Position numbers and translations under genes: made by a program
Virus record (IMG/VR): IMGVR_UViG_3300015265_000001
Location: 124,001-188,000 of that record
Origin: a virus
DNA length: 64,000 nt
Reading direction: 5' to 3' (one strand)
Notes under the pieces: model-generated
Seen by the model: the letters and a program-made list of their open reading frames with translations, nothing else
What the model was told of the DNA's origin: nothing
Database searches by the model: none
Shown here: one piece after another, positions 52,332 through 61,365 of the stretch
Position numbering within the stretch: position 1 is the stretch's first letter
Layout: every line of letters begins with the position of its first letter

Positions 52332-52481
52332 GTGGTCGGAAAACGTCGTCATGCCAACCCCCTCCCTGCTAGCATGTACTCCAGCAATGGCAGTGCAGAC
52401 TATCAACGTTACATCAAGGGTGTTGCGCCGCAATCCAAAGGCAACTTACTAAAGGCGATCCTTAATTGGATCTGGGGATAG
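52332..52481 (+). CDS. Small basic protein, 49 aa, GTG start
   Basis: GTG 52332 follows AAGGA by eight bases; the ORF ends at TAG 52481 immediately before a large hairpin. The product is basic (MVGKRRHANPLPASM start) with a C-terminal amphipathic tail ending WIWG. Moderate confidence because of its size. Confidence 0.5.
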   Translation: MVGKRRHANPLPASMYSSNGSADYQRYIKGVAPQSKGNLLKAILNWIWG

Positions 52482-52535
52482 CGGTTACTACTTCCTTGGC
52501 ATGCCAAGGAAGTAGTACCGTTCACACTTCCTTTT
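52482..52535 (+). terminator. Long hairpin terminator
   Basis: An 18-bp stem (52482-52500 with 52503-52520, one bulged T, almost no loop, centred on GGCATGCC) is followed by a T-rich tail. It sits directly before an early promoter. Confidence 0.78.
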
Positions 52536-52559
52536 AATTTTTGAAACCTACATTATTAG
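52535..52559 (+). promoter_or_regulatory. phiKZ-type early promoter
   Basis: This 25-base block is identical to 9333-9357, with core TACATTAT at 52549-52556. The next start codon is at 52568, so any leader would be about ten bases or less after the core. Confidence 0.65.
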
Positions 52560-52567
52560 GATGTAAC

Positions 52568-52804
52568 ATGGGCCAGGTATTGCCGTTTATTAGTAAGAAA
52601 GAGCAGGAACGTATTAAACGTGAATTGTTCCTACTTGACTACCTACAACGGTATGTCAAGGATCACGAGATTGTAAGCATGGCGCGTATGTTGGGTGGTA
52701 CCTACACGTTCAACTATACACGCACGGCAGTAATGGTAACGTTCGGTAAAGAAGAAAAGCAATTGGTACTCGACGAAGTAACTCGTCGCAATCTGACTAT
52801 CTAG
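52568..52804 (+). CDS. Small early protein, 78 aa
   Basis: ATG 52568 (MGQVLPFISKKEQER) has AGGA six bases before it. The product is basic and mostly helical, with no motif recognised. It is the first gene of the longest early unit, driven from the promoter only about 12 bases upstream. Confidence 0.7.
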   Translation: MGQVLPFISKKEQERIKRELFLLDYLQRYVKDHEIVSMARMLGGTYTFNYTRTAVMVTFGKEEKQLVLDEVTRRNLTI

Positions 52805-52813
52805 GAAATAAAC

Positions 52814-53140
52814 ATGGATAAACAGAACCTGAAAGAAGGGGATCTTTGTCTGATTGTAAGTTGTGATCCCAATATTGAAATCAACAATATGGGGCGGTGT
52901 GTAACGCTTGAGAAGTTTGTTCCTGCTGGGTCACCACATCTGTCATACAACGGCAGCCACTACCGCACTATCGCTGAAGATGGGTGGATAGTAAGCGGTG
53001 ACGATCTTTGGTGTTGGACGCTACAGAAAGGTTACTTCAAAAGCACAGAAACTGGTGTTTATGCTCGCCGTCTGAGAAAGATTGGCGACCAAGATGGACT
53101 TGACGTCAAATCAACTGAGAAGGAAAAAGAAAATGCGTGA
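52814..53140 (+). CDS. Small beta-barrel-like protein, 108 aa (pair member B)
   Basis: The N-terminal 65 residues parallel the product of 51957, with the conserved GWIV-x-x-x-DL segment and similar spacing, so a small SH3-like barrel is likely. The C-terminus is lysine/glutamate-rich. The stop overlaps the next start region by 8 bases. Confidence 0.68.
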   Translation: MDKQNLKEGDLCLIVSCDPNIEINNMGRCVTLEKFVPAGSPHLSYNGSHYRTIAEDGWIVSGDDLWCWTLQKGYFKSTETGVYARRLRKIGDQDGLDVKSTEKEKENA

Positions 53141-53822
53141 ATACAACGGCCGTAAAGATTTCGCAATGCTCTCTGATTATGACCTGTCTCAGCAATTGAA
53201 CCAGCTGATCGACTGGGCCAATCTGTCGGAGAACGCCAAACAGATGCTGGCAACGGTGAGCAGACGTATGGAGTTTGCCGACCACAATGCTCCGCTGGTT
53301 CCACAAGCTGATCGCGACCAGAACCTGGTCCTCTGTTTCGAACCGCTCGAAAATCGCTCCTTCATGGATGCTTTGCAACACCACCTGCGCGATGCCTTCT
53401 GCCGAGACCGCACCGAGACCCCACGGGGAGATTTTGCTAACAAAGTTCTGTCCCTGATGGATCAGCTCGCCGTTAACGACTTCCATCACAGTTCGCCGTA
53501 CTACCATAAATACAATCTCCTTATCAAGAACGTGTTCGTGGAGTACAAACCGGATTACAGCGACTGCCGTATTATTTGTTTGGGCAAAATCGAACACGGC
53601 ACTATGTCGGCCATGATGATCCGCCGTGGCGATTGCTATCCGTTCTACATCCGCTTTACCGACGGTGTTCGCGACGTTACCCCAGGCGATTTCCTGTTCT
53701 GGAACTACAACGAAGTTTATCGTGATATCACCATCGATACCGTACATCAAACGGTTGCCACCGAAATCCACATGTACAGTGCCGGCAAAACCTTGCGGTA
53801 TCTGCATGGTAGCCAGGGGTAA
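53133..53822 (+). CDS. Unknown protein, 229 aa
   Basis: ATG 53133 has AAGGA eight bases before it. The protein is mixed alpha/beta with many His, Asp and Tyr in the middle (HHSSPYYHKYNLL). There is no clear catalytic motif or membrane span. It overlaps the end of the upstream gene. Confidence 0.7.
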   Translation: MREYNGRKDFAMLSDYDLSQQLNQLIDWANLSENAKQMLATVSRRMEFADHNAPLVPQADRDQNLVLCFEPLENRSFMDALQHHLRDAFCRDRTETPRGDFANKVLSLMDQLAVNDFHHSSPYYHKYNLLIKNVFVEYKPDYSDCRIICLGKIEHGTMSAMMIRRGDCYPFYIRFTDGVRDVTPGDFLFWNYNEVYRDITIDTVHQTVATEIHMYSAGKTLRYLHGSQG

Positions 53823-53827
53823 GTAAA

Positions 53828-54181
53828 ATGACCGTTGAGCGATCGAGTCTGTTACGTGTCAGGTATCTGATTATCAATGCGATAGTGGGTTCTGACAAGA
53901 AAGTCAACATGCGGCGTCTTGGTCGGTTTGTGTTGCTGGGTTCGAGACCACCTCGGTCAAAAACCACTCCGGCTCGGGAAGCCCTGCTGAAGAACATTAT
54001 CGATTCTGGTGCTGAAGCCAAAATAAATGAGTGGCTGGCGTTGGGGTACCGAATCGATTTCGTAATAGGGCATATGAAAGGTTATGCCTTCCGTAAATCA
54101 TCTCTCCTGGTTCCAGCCATTACTGAACCCTTTGAAGGTGACGGTTGGTTCCTTTATCCATTCTTAGAGACAGGTAAGTAA
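53828..54181 (+). CDS. Basic protein, 117 aa
   Basis: A 117-residue, Arg/Lys-rich protein (KKVNMRRLGRFVLLGSRPPR near residue 25) that could bind nucleic acid. It lies 5 bases after one gene and 1 base before the next. No family recognised. Confidence 0.66.
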   Translation: MTVERSSLLRVRYLIINAIVGSDKKVNMRRLGRFVLLGSRPPRSKTTPAREALLKNIIDSGAEAKINEWLALGYRIDFVIGHMKGYAFRKSSLLVPAITEPFEGDGWFLYPFLETGK

Positions 54182-54182
54182 C

Positions 54183-55025
54183 ATGCTGAAAATCAATCTG
54201 CGTGATCATTGCAATCGACAGGATGCGCGTTTCGATATTGTCGCCATCTGTCATACAGCGTTAACCCACGGTCTCTCTCCAGCGAAAGTGGAAGAGATCA
54301 AAGGCAAGCTGATCTGGGACCTGAGTACTCCGGCACGCGATGGCGACGGTGAATCATCGGCGTTGTTTATTGCCAATCGCCTGAAACGGTCCTGGAACGT
54401 TGATCTGATCTTGGATTACAACGCTGGCGTCGACGGCAAGCTGAGTGATAGCCATCACGGGTATTCCAGCAGCTGGGTCAACAGCGTGTACACCATCGCG
54501 TTCCGGCATCCCATTCATGTTGAATCTGCTGAACTCGCAGGAATGCGTAATCGGCTGGCCGCCTACGAGAAAGTGTTCGGCTGTGCCGGGATGTCGATCG
54601 AGGAGATTCTGAGTCTGGCCAGTGACAAACAGCCGGTTGTCGATGACGGTGCCGGTAATCGTCGTGGCCAAGCGCAGTTCGATGAGCCTGATGAGCCATC
54701 GCTGTTTGTAGAAGGTGATGAAGAACGACTCAACCCGTACTGGGTGCTGTACACCACCAACTACCATCGCGGCCTGCTCACCAAGGAACAAGTCGAGAAC
54801 GTCGGCAACAACATGCTGACCCAACTCCAACAGTGTTCCGCAGAACGTCTGGCGGAAATCGGCCCTCGCGGTATCCCCAAAGTTCTCACCAAATACGGTC
54901 ATGTGTCTATGGCCTGGGTGGTCTACTTCAAGAACACCCAGAAACCTGACCTCAACTTCGCTCAGATTACTCGTCTGGGTCTAACTGTCGCTGAACAAGT
55001 AAAGGAGTACACCCCTCGTGGCTAA
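54183..55025 (+). CDS. Unknown protein, 280 aa
   Basis: A 280-residue soluble protein with a hydrophobic-charged alternating N-terminal half and a helical C-terminus. It overlaps the downstream GTG start by 8 bases, so its translation is linked to the 633-residue protein. No motif recognised. Confidence 0.7.
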   Translation: MLKINLRDHCNRQDARFDIVAICHTALTHGLSPAKVEEIKGKLIWDLSTPARDGDGESSALFIANRLKRSWNVDLILDYNAGVDGKLSDSHHGYSSSWVNSVYTIAFRHPIHVESAELAGMRNRLAAYEKVFGCAGMSIEEILSLASDKQPVVDDGAGNRRGQAQFDEPDEPSLFVEGDEERLNPYWVLYTTNYHRGLLTKEQVENVGNNMLTQLQQCSAERLAEIGPRGIPKVLTKYGHVSMAWVVYFKNTQKPDLNFAQITRLGLTVAEQVKEYTPRG

Positions 55026-56919
55026 TCTTAAAGTAATCGACCTCGTTCCTTACTTCACCGATCCCAAAAAGTGGATTGCTGAAAGCCGCAGGTTCTGGGA
55101 AGATCATCAGGTTTCCGTTGTAGAGGCTCTGGAAGAACTGATGGGTAAAAATCAGTTCCATCTTCAATCCTCACTCACCCTGATCGGTAACGAAATCGTT
55201 AACGCTCACGTTTATGACCGAGAACAGTGCTTTTTGATCCTCGGTCGGGGCAAAGATTTCAACAACTTCAGTTTCGACAACACTGGTGTTCGTGAGGCCT
55301 GTGTTTGTTATCTGAAGGGCAATCCTAAATTCGACCAGTTGTTCCATGTTGCCTACATCCCCAAACAAATCGAACAGGATAAGCAAGCAATGCTGACTTT
55401 TAATCTGAACCGCTTTATCGAGGTCGACGGTAACAACCGAATTGTGTTCAACGTGGAAAAGCTCCACGAGAACTTTCTGAAGCAGTTCGGTGGCGAACAT
55501 GGGCGTGTCATTCGGTCTTTTATTAACGACATTACCTCTAATCCAGAAATCAAGCTCATGGTTGAGGCGTTTGACCCACATAACCGTGCGACTGTAGACC
55601 TGGTCTGGAAAGAGCCGGTTGCTGGCGAAAACTGGACTATGGTCAAATGGAATGAGTACAAGTGGAATAAGTTGTACTCCTATTCCATTCAACGCGTGGA
55701 TTTCCGTGTTGGTGTGAACCCTATCGCCACCATCAAAGAGTATGTCAATATTTCTTTGGTCCCATTCATGAACGCCCATGGGGGTTTCGACATTCCGAAG
55801 ATTGACGCATGCGTCAAAAACAATCCGGCTTACGAGAATTTTAGTGATCGCGAAAAGGATGTCTTCGACGAGTTCAAGGTTGAATACAGCGCGGGGGCTA
55901 ACAACCGCGACGTTGCAGGCATCTTCGGTAACCCTCGACCACCGATGGCGTTTTACCTGGTATTGGGGGATCTGGACCAGGATACTCTCGGTGCGTATCA
56001 ATACTGCTTGGCAGGCAAAGGGTTCCACCTCATCGCCATTGCTGTTAACAAACAAGCTGATCGGCCAGCTGACTCTTTCGGTGCATATGCGGGCGGCCAA
56101 TTCGGTTACTACGGTGGCGCTCAGCTTAACCAGCAGAGCCTGCATCCTCAAGATCAGTGGCTACATGTCAATAGCGACATGCTGATCGAGTTGTTGAACC
56201 ACTATGCGCTGACGCAAGTAGTGCCGTTCCCTGAAAATGCTCCTCGCCACCAACTGCCGCAAGGTATGGATCTGCTCAAGTTGGTCCAGCTGCGTCTGGG
56301 CGCTGATCGCATGCATCGCGGTATTCCGGGTATGCCTGGGTTCAACCACATGTACGACCACATCCACAGCCGTGTTCACAACTATGGTCCGGATATATTC
56401 AACCAGCCGTATGCCTTCCGCAACCCACAAGGGGGTATGTTCAGCCAGGACACGTATTTCCAACCGGCGGTAACGAGCGGGCGCTATGCTCGTCATTCTC
56501 GTACCGGCGCTTGGACGTGGTATCCGAACGTGCCGTTTAACGCTGTCTATACCGTCGACAAATCGAGTATCAGCCCTCGTGACAGAACTCGTGAACTTAT
56601 CGGTCAGATAGCCAACACCTTGGATAAACACCGTCCTGGCAGCGGTCGTGCTATCGACGTCATGATGGAAGAGATCGCCTTTGCGTTGGCTAACCACGAA
56701 GAGCCCAAAGTGCTTGAGTTGTTAGGTCAAGACAAGGTGATTCTATTTGTTGGCGGGCCTCTGGACGTCGATCAGACTTACTTGGCGTCAGCTTATGGCT
56801 CGTTTAGCAACTGGATTCTGCTCCCTTCGGAAATCGATCCTGAGCACCCAAAGGCGGGTATTGCGGGTATTGCTCGTGCCACACACATGCCACAGAAGTT
56901 GCCAGTTGACTTCTACTAA
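55018..56919 (+). CDS. Large early-unit protein, 633 aa, GTG start
   Basis: GTG 55018 is preceded by AAAGGAG ten bases earlier and overlaps the upstream gene. The protein is globular, mixed alpha/beta, with a Gly/Tyr-rich loop near residues 357-375 (FGAYAGGQFGYYGGAQ) and a His/Met/Gly-rich region near 440-460. No catalytic motif is clear. It is the largest and last gene of the early unit that starts at 52568. Its size is close to that of nuclear-shell proteins (chimallins) of phiKZ-type phages, but I cannot confirm any sequence likeness. Confidence 0.75.
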   Translation: MANLKVIDLVPYFTDPKKWIAESRRFWEDHQVSVVEALEELMGKNQFHLQSSLTLIGNEIVNAHVYDREQCFLILGRGKDFNNFSFDNTGVREACVCYLKGNPKFDQLFHVAYIPKQIEQDKQAMLTFNLNRFIEVDGNNRIVFNVEKLHENFLKQFGGEHGRVIRSFINDITSNPEIKLMVEAFDPHNRATVDLVWKEPVAGENWTMVKWNEYKWNKLYSYSIQRVDFRVGVNPIATIKEYVNISLVPFMNAHGGFDIPKIDACVKNNPAYENFSDREKDVFDEFKVEYSAGANNRDVAGIFGNPRPPMAFYLVLGDLDQDTLGAYQYCLAGKGFHLIAIAVNKQADRPADSFGAYAGGQFGYYGGAQLNQQSLHPQDQWLHVNSDMLIELLNHYALTQVVPFPENAPRHQLPQGMDLLKLVQLRLGADRMHRGIPGMPGFNHMYDHIHSRVHNYGPDIFNQPYAFRNPQGGMFSQDTYFQPAVTSGRYARHSRTGAWTWYPNVPFNAVYTVDKSSISPRDRTRELIGQIANTLDKHRPGSGRAIDVMMEEIAFALANHEEPKVLELLGQDKVILFVGGPLDVDQTYLASAYGSFSNWILLPSEIDPEHPKAGIAGIARATHMPQKLPVDFY

Positions 56920-56928
56920 GTAGCAACC

Positions 56929-56964
56929 GGGCTGTAGGGTAATTCCTGCGGCCCCTTTCTTTTT
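56929..56964 (+). terminator. Intrinsic terminator
   Basis: A 10-bp stem (56929-56938 with 56945-56954, two G-U pairs) and a 6-base loop is followed by CTTTCTTTTT. It separates the 52568-56919 unit from the next. Confidence 0.75.
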
Positions 56965-56986
56965 ATTCAGTCAAGGAATAACAATC

Positions 56987-57481
56987 ATGGATCCAATTGA
57001 AATCGAAGCAGCTTTGTCTCCTATCGAGCAAGAAAACCAGGTACTGGAGTATTTCAAAAATAACTTCACTACCAATCCTAAGAAGCTGTGCAAAATGGCG
57101 GTTCGTATTTGGAACGATCAGCCGCCGTTCATCCAGAAGGGTTTGTTGCAGAACATCCTCGACGCTGTTGATCCGGTCAACATGCTGCGGGATTTCTTCA
57201 AAATGATGGACGAGTGGAAACAAGTCGTTCCCGCTCTGATTGCTGATGGTGCGCACGGCATGATCGTCGACAAGAAGAACACCATCTTCGGCGTCGAGAT
57301 CAAAGCCAATGAAAAATGGCTGCGTGCTAATGATCTTTGGAACCCCGACCAGGAAGCTGATATCCAGGACGAGGTTATGAAACAATGGATGGCCGATCAG
57401 GGGTTGAAACACTTCCATGGCAAGATTGTCCTATTTGACAACTTTGGCTTTAGCGGGATGTGCCGCGAAATTTGTCTCTGA
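56987..57481 (+). CDS. Paralogue family member 1, 164 aa
   Basis: AAGGA precedes the ATG. Shared family motifs in order are NPKKLxKM near residue 25, IADGAHGMI near 84, NEKWL near 106 and FGFSG near 152. The same order recurs in the products of 57495 and 61366. The protein is soluble and mainly helical in the first half. Function unknown. Confidence 0.74.
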   Translation: MDPIEIEAALSPIEQENQVLEYFKNNFTTNPKKLCKMAVRIWNDQPPFIQKGLLQNILDAVDPVNMLRDFFKMMDEWKQVVPALIADGAHGMIVDKKNTIFGVEIKANEKWLRANDLWNPDQEADIQDEVMKQWMADQGLKHFHGKIVLFDNFGFSGMCREICL

Positions 57482-57494
57482 GATGGAGGACAGA

Positions 57495-58112
57495 ATGGAT
57501 TACGTATTTGATGAAACACTGTCTCCTTTTAACCAGGAGCTGCATGTACTGGATTGGTTCCAGCGTAACTTTACGACCAATCCCAAGAAACTGAAGAAGA
57601 TGAATGAACGTATTCGTCCTCAGTTGCCAACCTGGATCCAGAAGAGCCTGTGTGACACCCTGGCGCGTTCTGCTGACCCGGTTAAGTTCATGCGTCACGC
57701 TTTCCGTGATCTCGCCGCCTACCCGGCTATCATGGCTCGTCTGATCGCCGAGGGTAACCACGGCATGATCATGATGGGTCCTGAAGTGTTCGGTTTCAGT
57801 CTCGATACCAACGAGAAGTGGCTGAATGCGGATAAGACCGGTAAGTGGACCCAAGACGATGAAAGCGACATCATCGACAAGGCTCTGCAATACTGGATGA
57901 TCAAAGAACGTCGTCGCAAGGTAACCTGCCGTATTACGTTGTTTGCTGACTTCGGGTTCTCCGGTATTCCTTACGAGACCACTCACAAACTCAGCGACCG
58001 GCTGTGGAATGAGTTGTTGCCACACTGGAAGAAAGAGGACGAGGCACGTGACAATCTCGAACTCCAGTATTTGTTGAACCCTGAATTGCGGGAGCAACAG
58101 AATAATGGATGA
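57495..58112 (+). CDS. Paralogue family member 2, 205 aa
   Basis: ATG 57495 has GGAGG five bases before it, better than ATG 57483. Motifs NPKKLKKM, IAEGNHGMI, NEKWL and FGFSG match member 1, and a 40-residue C-terminal extension (SDRLWNELLPHWKKEDEARD) is added. It lies directly behind member 1, so a tandem duplication is likely. Confidence 0.74.
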   Translation: MDYVFDETLSPFNQELHVLDWFQRNFTTNPKKLKKMNERIRPQLPTWIQKSLCDTLARSADPVKFMRHAFRDLAAYPAIMARLIAEGNHGMIMMGPEVFGFSLDTNEKWLNADKTGKWTQDDESDIIDKALQYWMIKERRRKVTCRITLFADFGFSGIPYETTHKLSDRLWNELLPHWKKEDEARDNLELQYLLNPELREQQNNG

Positions 58113-58461
58113 TAAACCTCAGTTTAGTTACGAGGTTGCGGAGATTGTTGGTAAGCGCCTGGAGAAGATGCTTGAGGGGTTGAATAGAGAACATGCGATG
58201 GCTGCTATTGAAGAGTTCATCGACGACTACACGCACAGTTTCTTCGGCATTAGTGTCATTGATACGTTGCGTAAGGTCAAGTTCGCCGATCAGGGTCGTT
58301 CTCAGTGCATCCAGCCGTTGGCTAAAGGTCGTGCTGTGTTGGTGTCGGCTTATGGCTTTAATGTCAAAACTGATACCAAGTGCAAGTGTGGGCGGGCTTT
58401 CATTGTTTTGGATGAAAGAACCCGCGAAGACCGGGATAAAGAAATGGAAAGTATGGGGTAG
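58105..58461 (+). CDS. Unknown protein with CxCG motif, 118 aa
   Basis: The start overlaps the upstream gene by 8 bases. The N-terminal half is helical (EIVGKRLEKMLEGLNREH). The C-terminal half has a CKCG sequence near residue 93, half of a possible zinc site. No family recognised. Confidence 0.66.
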   Translation: MDDKPQFSYEVAEIVGKRLEKMLEGLNREHAMAAIEEFIDDYTHSFFGISVIDTLRKVKFADQGRSQCIQPLAKGRAVLVSAYGFNVKTDTKCKCGRAFIVLDERTREDRDKEMESMG

Positions 58462-58466
58462 TCATT

Positions 58467-58949
58467 ATGTCCGAAGATGAAAAGAAACGTCGCATCCTTC
58501 ATATTGACAGCATTAGCATTACTCGTAGCGGCGGTGATAACGGGTCTACACCGCCTGAGAAGCGTGGGCCGGGTGATCTGGAGTGTGGTCCGCCAGATAA
58601 AGCCGAAACGCCAAACACGTTAGCAGACTTGTTCAAAGCAATGGATTACAGTCATAGCAAACCAGGTCAAGTGTTCGACGATATACGCGCAATGAATCTT
58701 CATCTGCCACCGGCCCATCGTCATGTCTTCCCTGGCGCAGTACTGGATTACTCCAAACTGTCTGCGGAGATGCTTGGCAGGACGTGGCAGGATATCGAGA
58801 TGGAGCGAATCAAAGGACTCATCAGGGATAATCCTGATATGGCCAACGATGAGCTCTATATGCTCGTTATGGGGCTGTCAAGTGGTCCCGCGCTCTATCA
58901 GACGACTAAGTGTCCAAAATGCAACCAGGGCGATTCTGAGAAGGATTAA
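58467..58949 (+). CDS. Unknown protein with C-terminal CPKC, 160 aa
   Basis: A 160-residue protein with a disordered Gly/Pro-rich N-terminal stretch (RSGGDNGSTPPEKRGPG), a helical centre and a single CPKC pair near the C-terminus. It would need a partner cysteine pair to bind zinc, perhaps by dimerising. GGGG lies upstream of the ATG. Confidence 0.66.
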   Translation: MSEDEKKRRILHIDSISITRSGGDNGSTPPEKRGPGDLECGPPDKAETPNTLADLFKAMDYSHSKPGQVFDDIRAMNLHLPPAHRHVFPGAVLDYSKLSAEMLGRTWQDIEMERIKGLIRDNPDMANDELYMLVMGLSSGPALYQTTKCPKCNQGDSEKD

Positions 58950-58970
58950 ACACAACTACCGAGGTGTCCA

Positions 58971-59321
58971 ATGAACAAAGCATTACTAGACCGTATGGCA
59001 AGTAGTATCACCCTCACGCTTGATTCGGGCAAAGAGTATGTCGTTAAGCCCGTACCGGTTGCGTCAGCGGAGGAGTTTGCCACTCTGGGGATTACCGATC
59101 CTGATGATCCTAAACATGGCGTGCTGGCTCTGGTGGAGGTTAATCTGTCTACCCCCACCATCGAAATGCTGATGAACAATTTCGAGCCGTCCGATGTGAA
59201 GTACGACATCAAAAGCAATCGGTTTGTTCATTGGAAGAACCCCCTGGCCGATCGTCCTTTGCGGGAAGAACTCTGGGGTAAACTCGCTGACCATTTGACC
59301 AAGGATTCGAGCAATGAATAA
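58971..59321 (+). CDS. Unknown protein, 116 aa
   Basis: GAGGTGT lies before the ATG. The product starts MNKALLDRMASSITL, is beta-rich at the start and helical later. Its last 8 bases overlap the next gene. No motif recognised. Confidence 0.66.
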   Translation: MNKALLDRMASSITLTLDSGKEYVVKPVPVASAEEFATLGITDPDDPKHGVLALVEVNLSTPTIEMLMNNFEPSDVKYDIKSNRFVHWKNPLADRPLREELWGKLADHLTKDSSNE

Positions 59322-60066
59322 AGATACCCCTTTCTATATTCCGGATGAAGACGAACCCAGCGTGTTCAGTTCTGTGGTCCGTGCTGATAACGAGTACCCT
59401 GGGAGCGGCGGCTTTAACCACCACCTGTGGAGCTGGCCGGATTGGCGTAAGGAAAAACGTTGGAACCGTCATTTCGAACACTGGCGCGCTAAGAATCCGG
59501 ATGCCAACCCTCTGCACTGTCCTCCGTGCTTTGGTTCTGACACTACATCAAGTGAAGGTCTGAAGCTTATTGTTCGACTGCGCGGTGAAATTCAGGATCC
59601 GGATTATCCAGTCTTTGATCCAGCACCCACAATGTTCATTGGCGATACTCGCCAGATCAGCCTGCGCTGGGTGTTGCAGACAGCCAAGACTACTGGTATC
59701 AGTCCAGATGAAGCAGTCCTGATTGCAGAGAAGGAACGCGACTTGGGTGGTCTCACACTGCATGATCAGGGGCAGTGGTGTCATTACTGGTGGAAGAAGA
59801 TCATGGATCTGCCGGGTATCGCTTACCCGATCTGGCGTTACAGGGCAGATAAGGATTATGTAGCTGTACCTTATCTGCTGATGCCGGGTCCTCTGAGCGA
59901 ATCGATCGTTATCGTGCAGGGCCATCAAACTAACCCGAAAATCACTTACAAGCTGGTTACCATCCGACAGCGGGGCGGTGAGGTCGTCGGTGAGTTTACC
60001 GGATATGAGGGGTTCGATCGGGAGCAGCTGGATACCTTGCTCGACACTTTCTGGGCGGGCTTTTAA
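59314..60066 (+). CDS. Tryptophan-rich protein, 250 aa
   Basis: The first 70 residues hold many Trp/His/Arg (FNHHLWSWPDWRKEKRWNRH) followed by a HCPPCF pair. The rest is mixed alpha/beta. The composition is unusual compared with neighbours, but no family is recognised. It overlaps the upstream gene by 8 bases. Confidence 0.68.
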   Translation: MNKDTPFYIPDEDEPSVFSSVVRADNEYPGSGGFNHHLWSWPDWRKEKRWNRHFEHWRAKNPDANPLHCPPCFGSDTTSSEGLKLIVRLRGEIQDPDYPVFDPAPTMFIGDTRQISLRWVLQTAKTTGISPDEAVLIAEKERDLGGLTLHDQGQWCHYWWKKIMDLPGIAYPIWRYRADKDYVAVPYLLMPGPLSESIVIVQGHQTNPKITYKLVTIRQRGGEVVGEFTGYEGFDREQLDTLLDTFWAGF

Positions 60067-60078
60067 TTAGGAGCTGTT

Positions 60079-60264
60079 ATGAAGATCGATATGGAAAAAC
60101 GCTTTGGTCCTGGCGGCTCTGATGAGCAAGTCACGGACATGGTGAAGCGGGTGGCTGAAGAAGTTCGTTTTGGTCACACCGGTCCTACCTTGGATATTCT
60201 CGAAATCACAAAGAAAGGAAAACGTTTTCATGAAAAAGAAAAGAACGTTCGGGGTAAGTCCTAA
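60079..60264 (+). CDS. Small basic protein, 61 aa
   Basis: AGGAG lies five bases before ATG 60079. The 61-residue product ends in a Lys/Arg-rich tail (KKGKRFHEKEKNVRGKS) and overlaps the next gene by 35 bases in another frame. Probably real because of its ribosome site; function unknown. Confidence 0.6.
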   Translation: MKIDMEKRFGPGGSDEQVTDMVKRVAEEVRFGHTGPTLDILEITKKGKRFHEKEKNVRGKS

Positions 60265-61360
60265 AGGCGCGCTCGTTCTTCGTGAACGCGAGGAACAACG
60301 TCGCGCTAATCTCCCACGGGTAGAAGCTATGCGCGATGGGGCGTTGAAACGTGTTGAAGAGAATCCATTGCTCAAACTGATGGCGGAGTTTCCAATGCTG
60401 CCGGTTATTGACCTGGATAAAGTAATTGATCCGTCGGTTAAAGATGCACTGGATATCTCGTTGCTGACAGTACGTGGCGGCGGCCTCGGTAAAATGCCTT
60501 GGGACAAGCATATCACGGGTCGGCATTACAACACTCAGCCGGCTGCTGACGAAGATTTCTTGAAGAAGGTGACTGATCATCTGATCCGACCCTTAAAGGT
60601 CTTCGACCCTGCCTGGGAAGGTAAGGCGATCAATATGCCCAACAACCAGGAGGATATCCATTTCACCTTTGACCCACTCACTTCCTTCAATGATAAGCTG
60701 CAAATCGAGCTTGTCGAGAACGATAACCAGCCAATCAGCAATTGGTTGAACTCCTGGTATCCAGGTGGTGTGTTGGTCGACCCAGCTGAACGTGCCCTGT
60801 CGCCAAACTCTGCTGGGCTTGCGTATCGCATGAAAATGGCGAATGCCCGGGGTGAAGTTGGTCATGATGACAACAACTATCGGGACTTCTTTGATACGAT
60901 CACTTCGTGGTACACCCGTGACGCAACGCCTGTTGAATACCGGCTCTATACCTCCGAAGTGAAGATCTGCGCCGACATGGAAAAGCTGATGAAGTATTTC
61001 AGCGAATTCAAAGAACGGCATGGGGTGCGTCTTAGTGGTCTTGATATCACCCTCGGTTTTGAAGAGGATAACCGCTACAAGCTGATGGTTACGGAAGTCT
61101 TCTACCAAGAGAAGAAAATGCTGTTGTTAGAAGTCGTTACCACCGTTCCCAACATGCGGCAGATGGGTTATGTACGGCTCTTCAAGGACCCTGGTACCGT
61201 CAGGGCTCGTCACGATGGCGAACGCGATATCTCGTATACGTTCAATACGTTCTTCAGCGACTTTAACGTGTTCGGTCGTGATCAACTGTCGCAGTTCCTG
61301 GACATTGTTGTGTACTGCCTCGACAAAGGCGTTCGTGAAGACATTTCGTATTACGGGTAG
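60230..61360 (+). CDS. Unknown protein, 376 aa
   Basis: ATG 60230 (MKKKRTFGVSPKG) has AAAGGA ten bases before it and is preferred over upstream in-frame starts inside the previous gene. Residues 1-50 are basic and helical; the rest is mixed alpha/beta with no recognised active site. It is the largest protein of this late-window cluster. Confidence 0.72.
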   Translation: MKKKRTFGVSPKGALVLREREEQRRANLPRVEAMRDGALKRVEENPLLKLMAEFPMLPVIDLDKVIDPSVKDALDISLLTVRGGGLGKMPWDKHITGRHYNTQPAADEDFLKKVTDHLIRPLKVFDPAWEGKAINMPNNQEDIHFTFDPLTSFNDKLQIELVENDNQPISNWLNSWYPGGVLVDPAERALSPNSAGLAYRMKMANARGEVGHDDNNYRDFFDTITSWYTRDATPVEYRLYTSEVKICADMEKLMKYFSEFKERHGVRLSGLDITLGFEEDNRYKLMVTEVFYQEKKMLLLEVVTTVPNMRQMGYVRLFKDPGTVRARHDGERDISYTFNTFFSDFNVFGRDQLSQFLDIVVYCLDKGVREDISYYG

Positions 61361-61365
61361 GTTAT

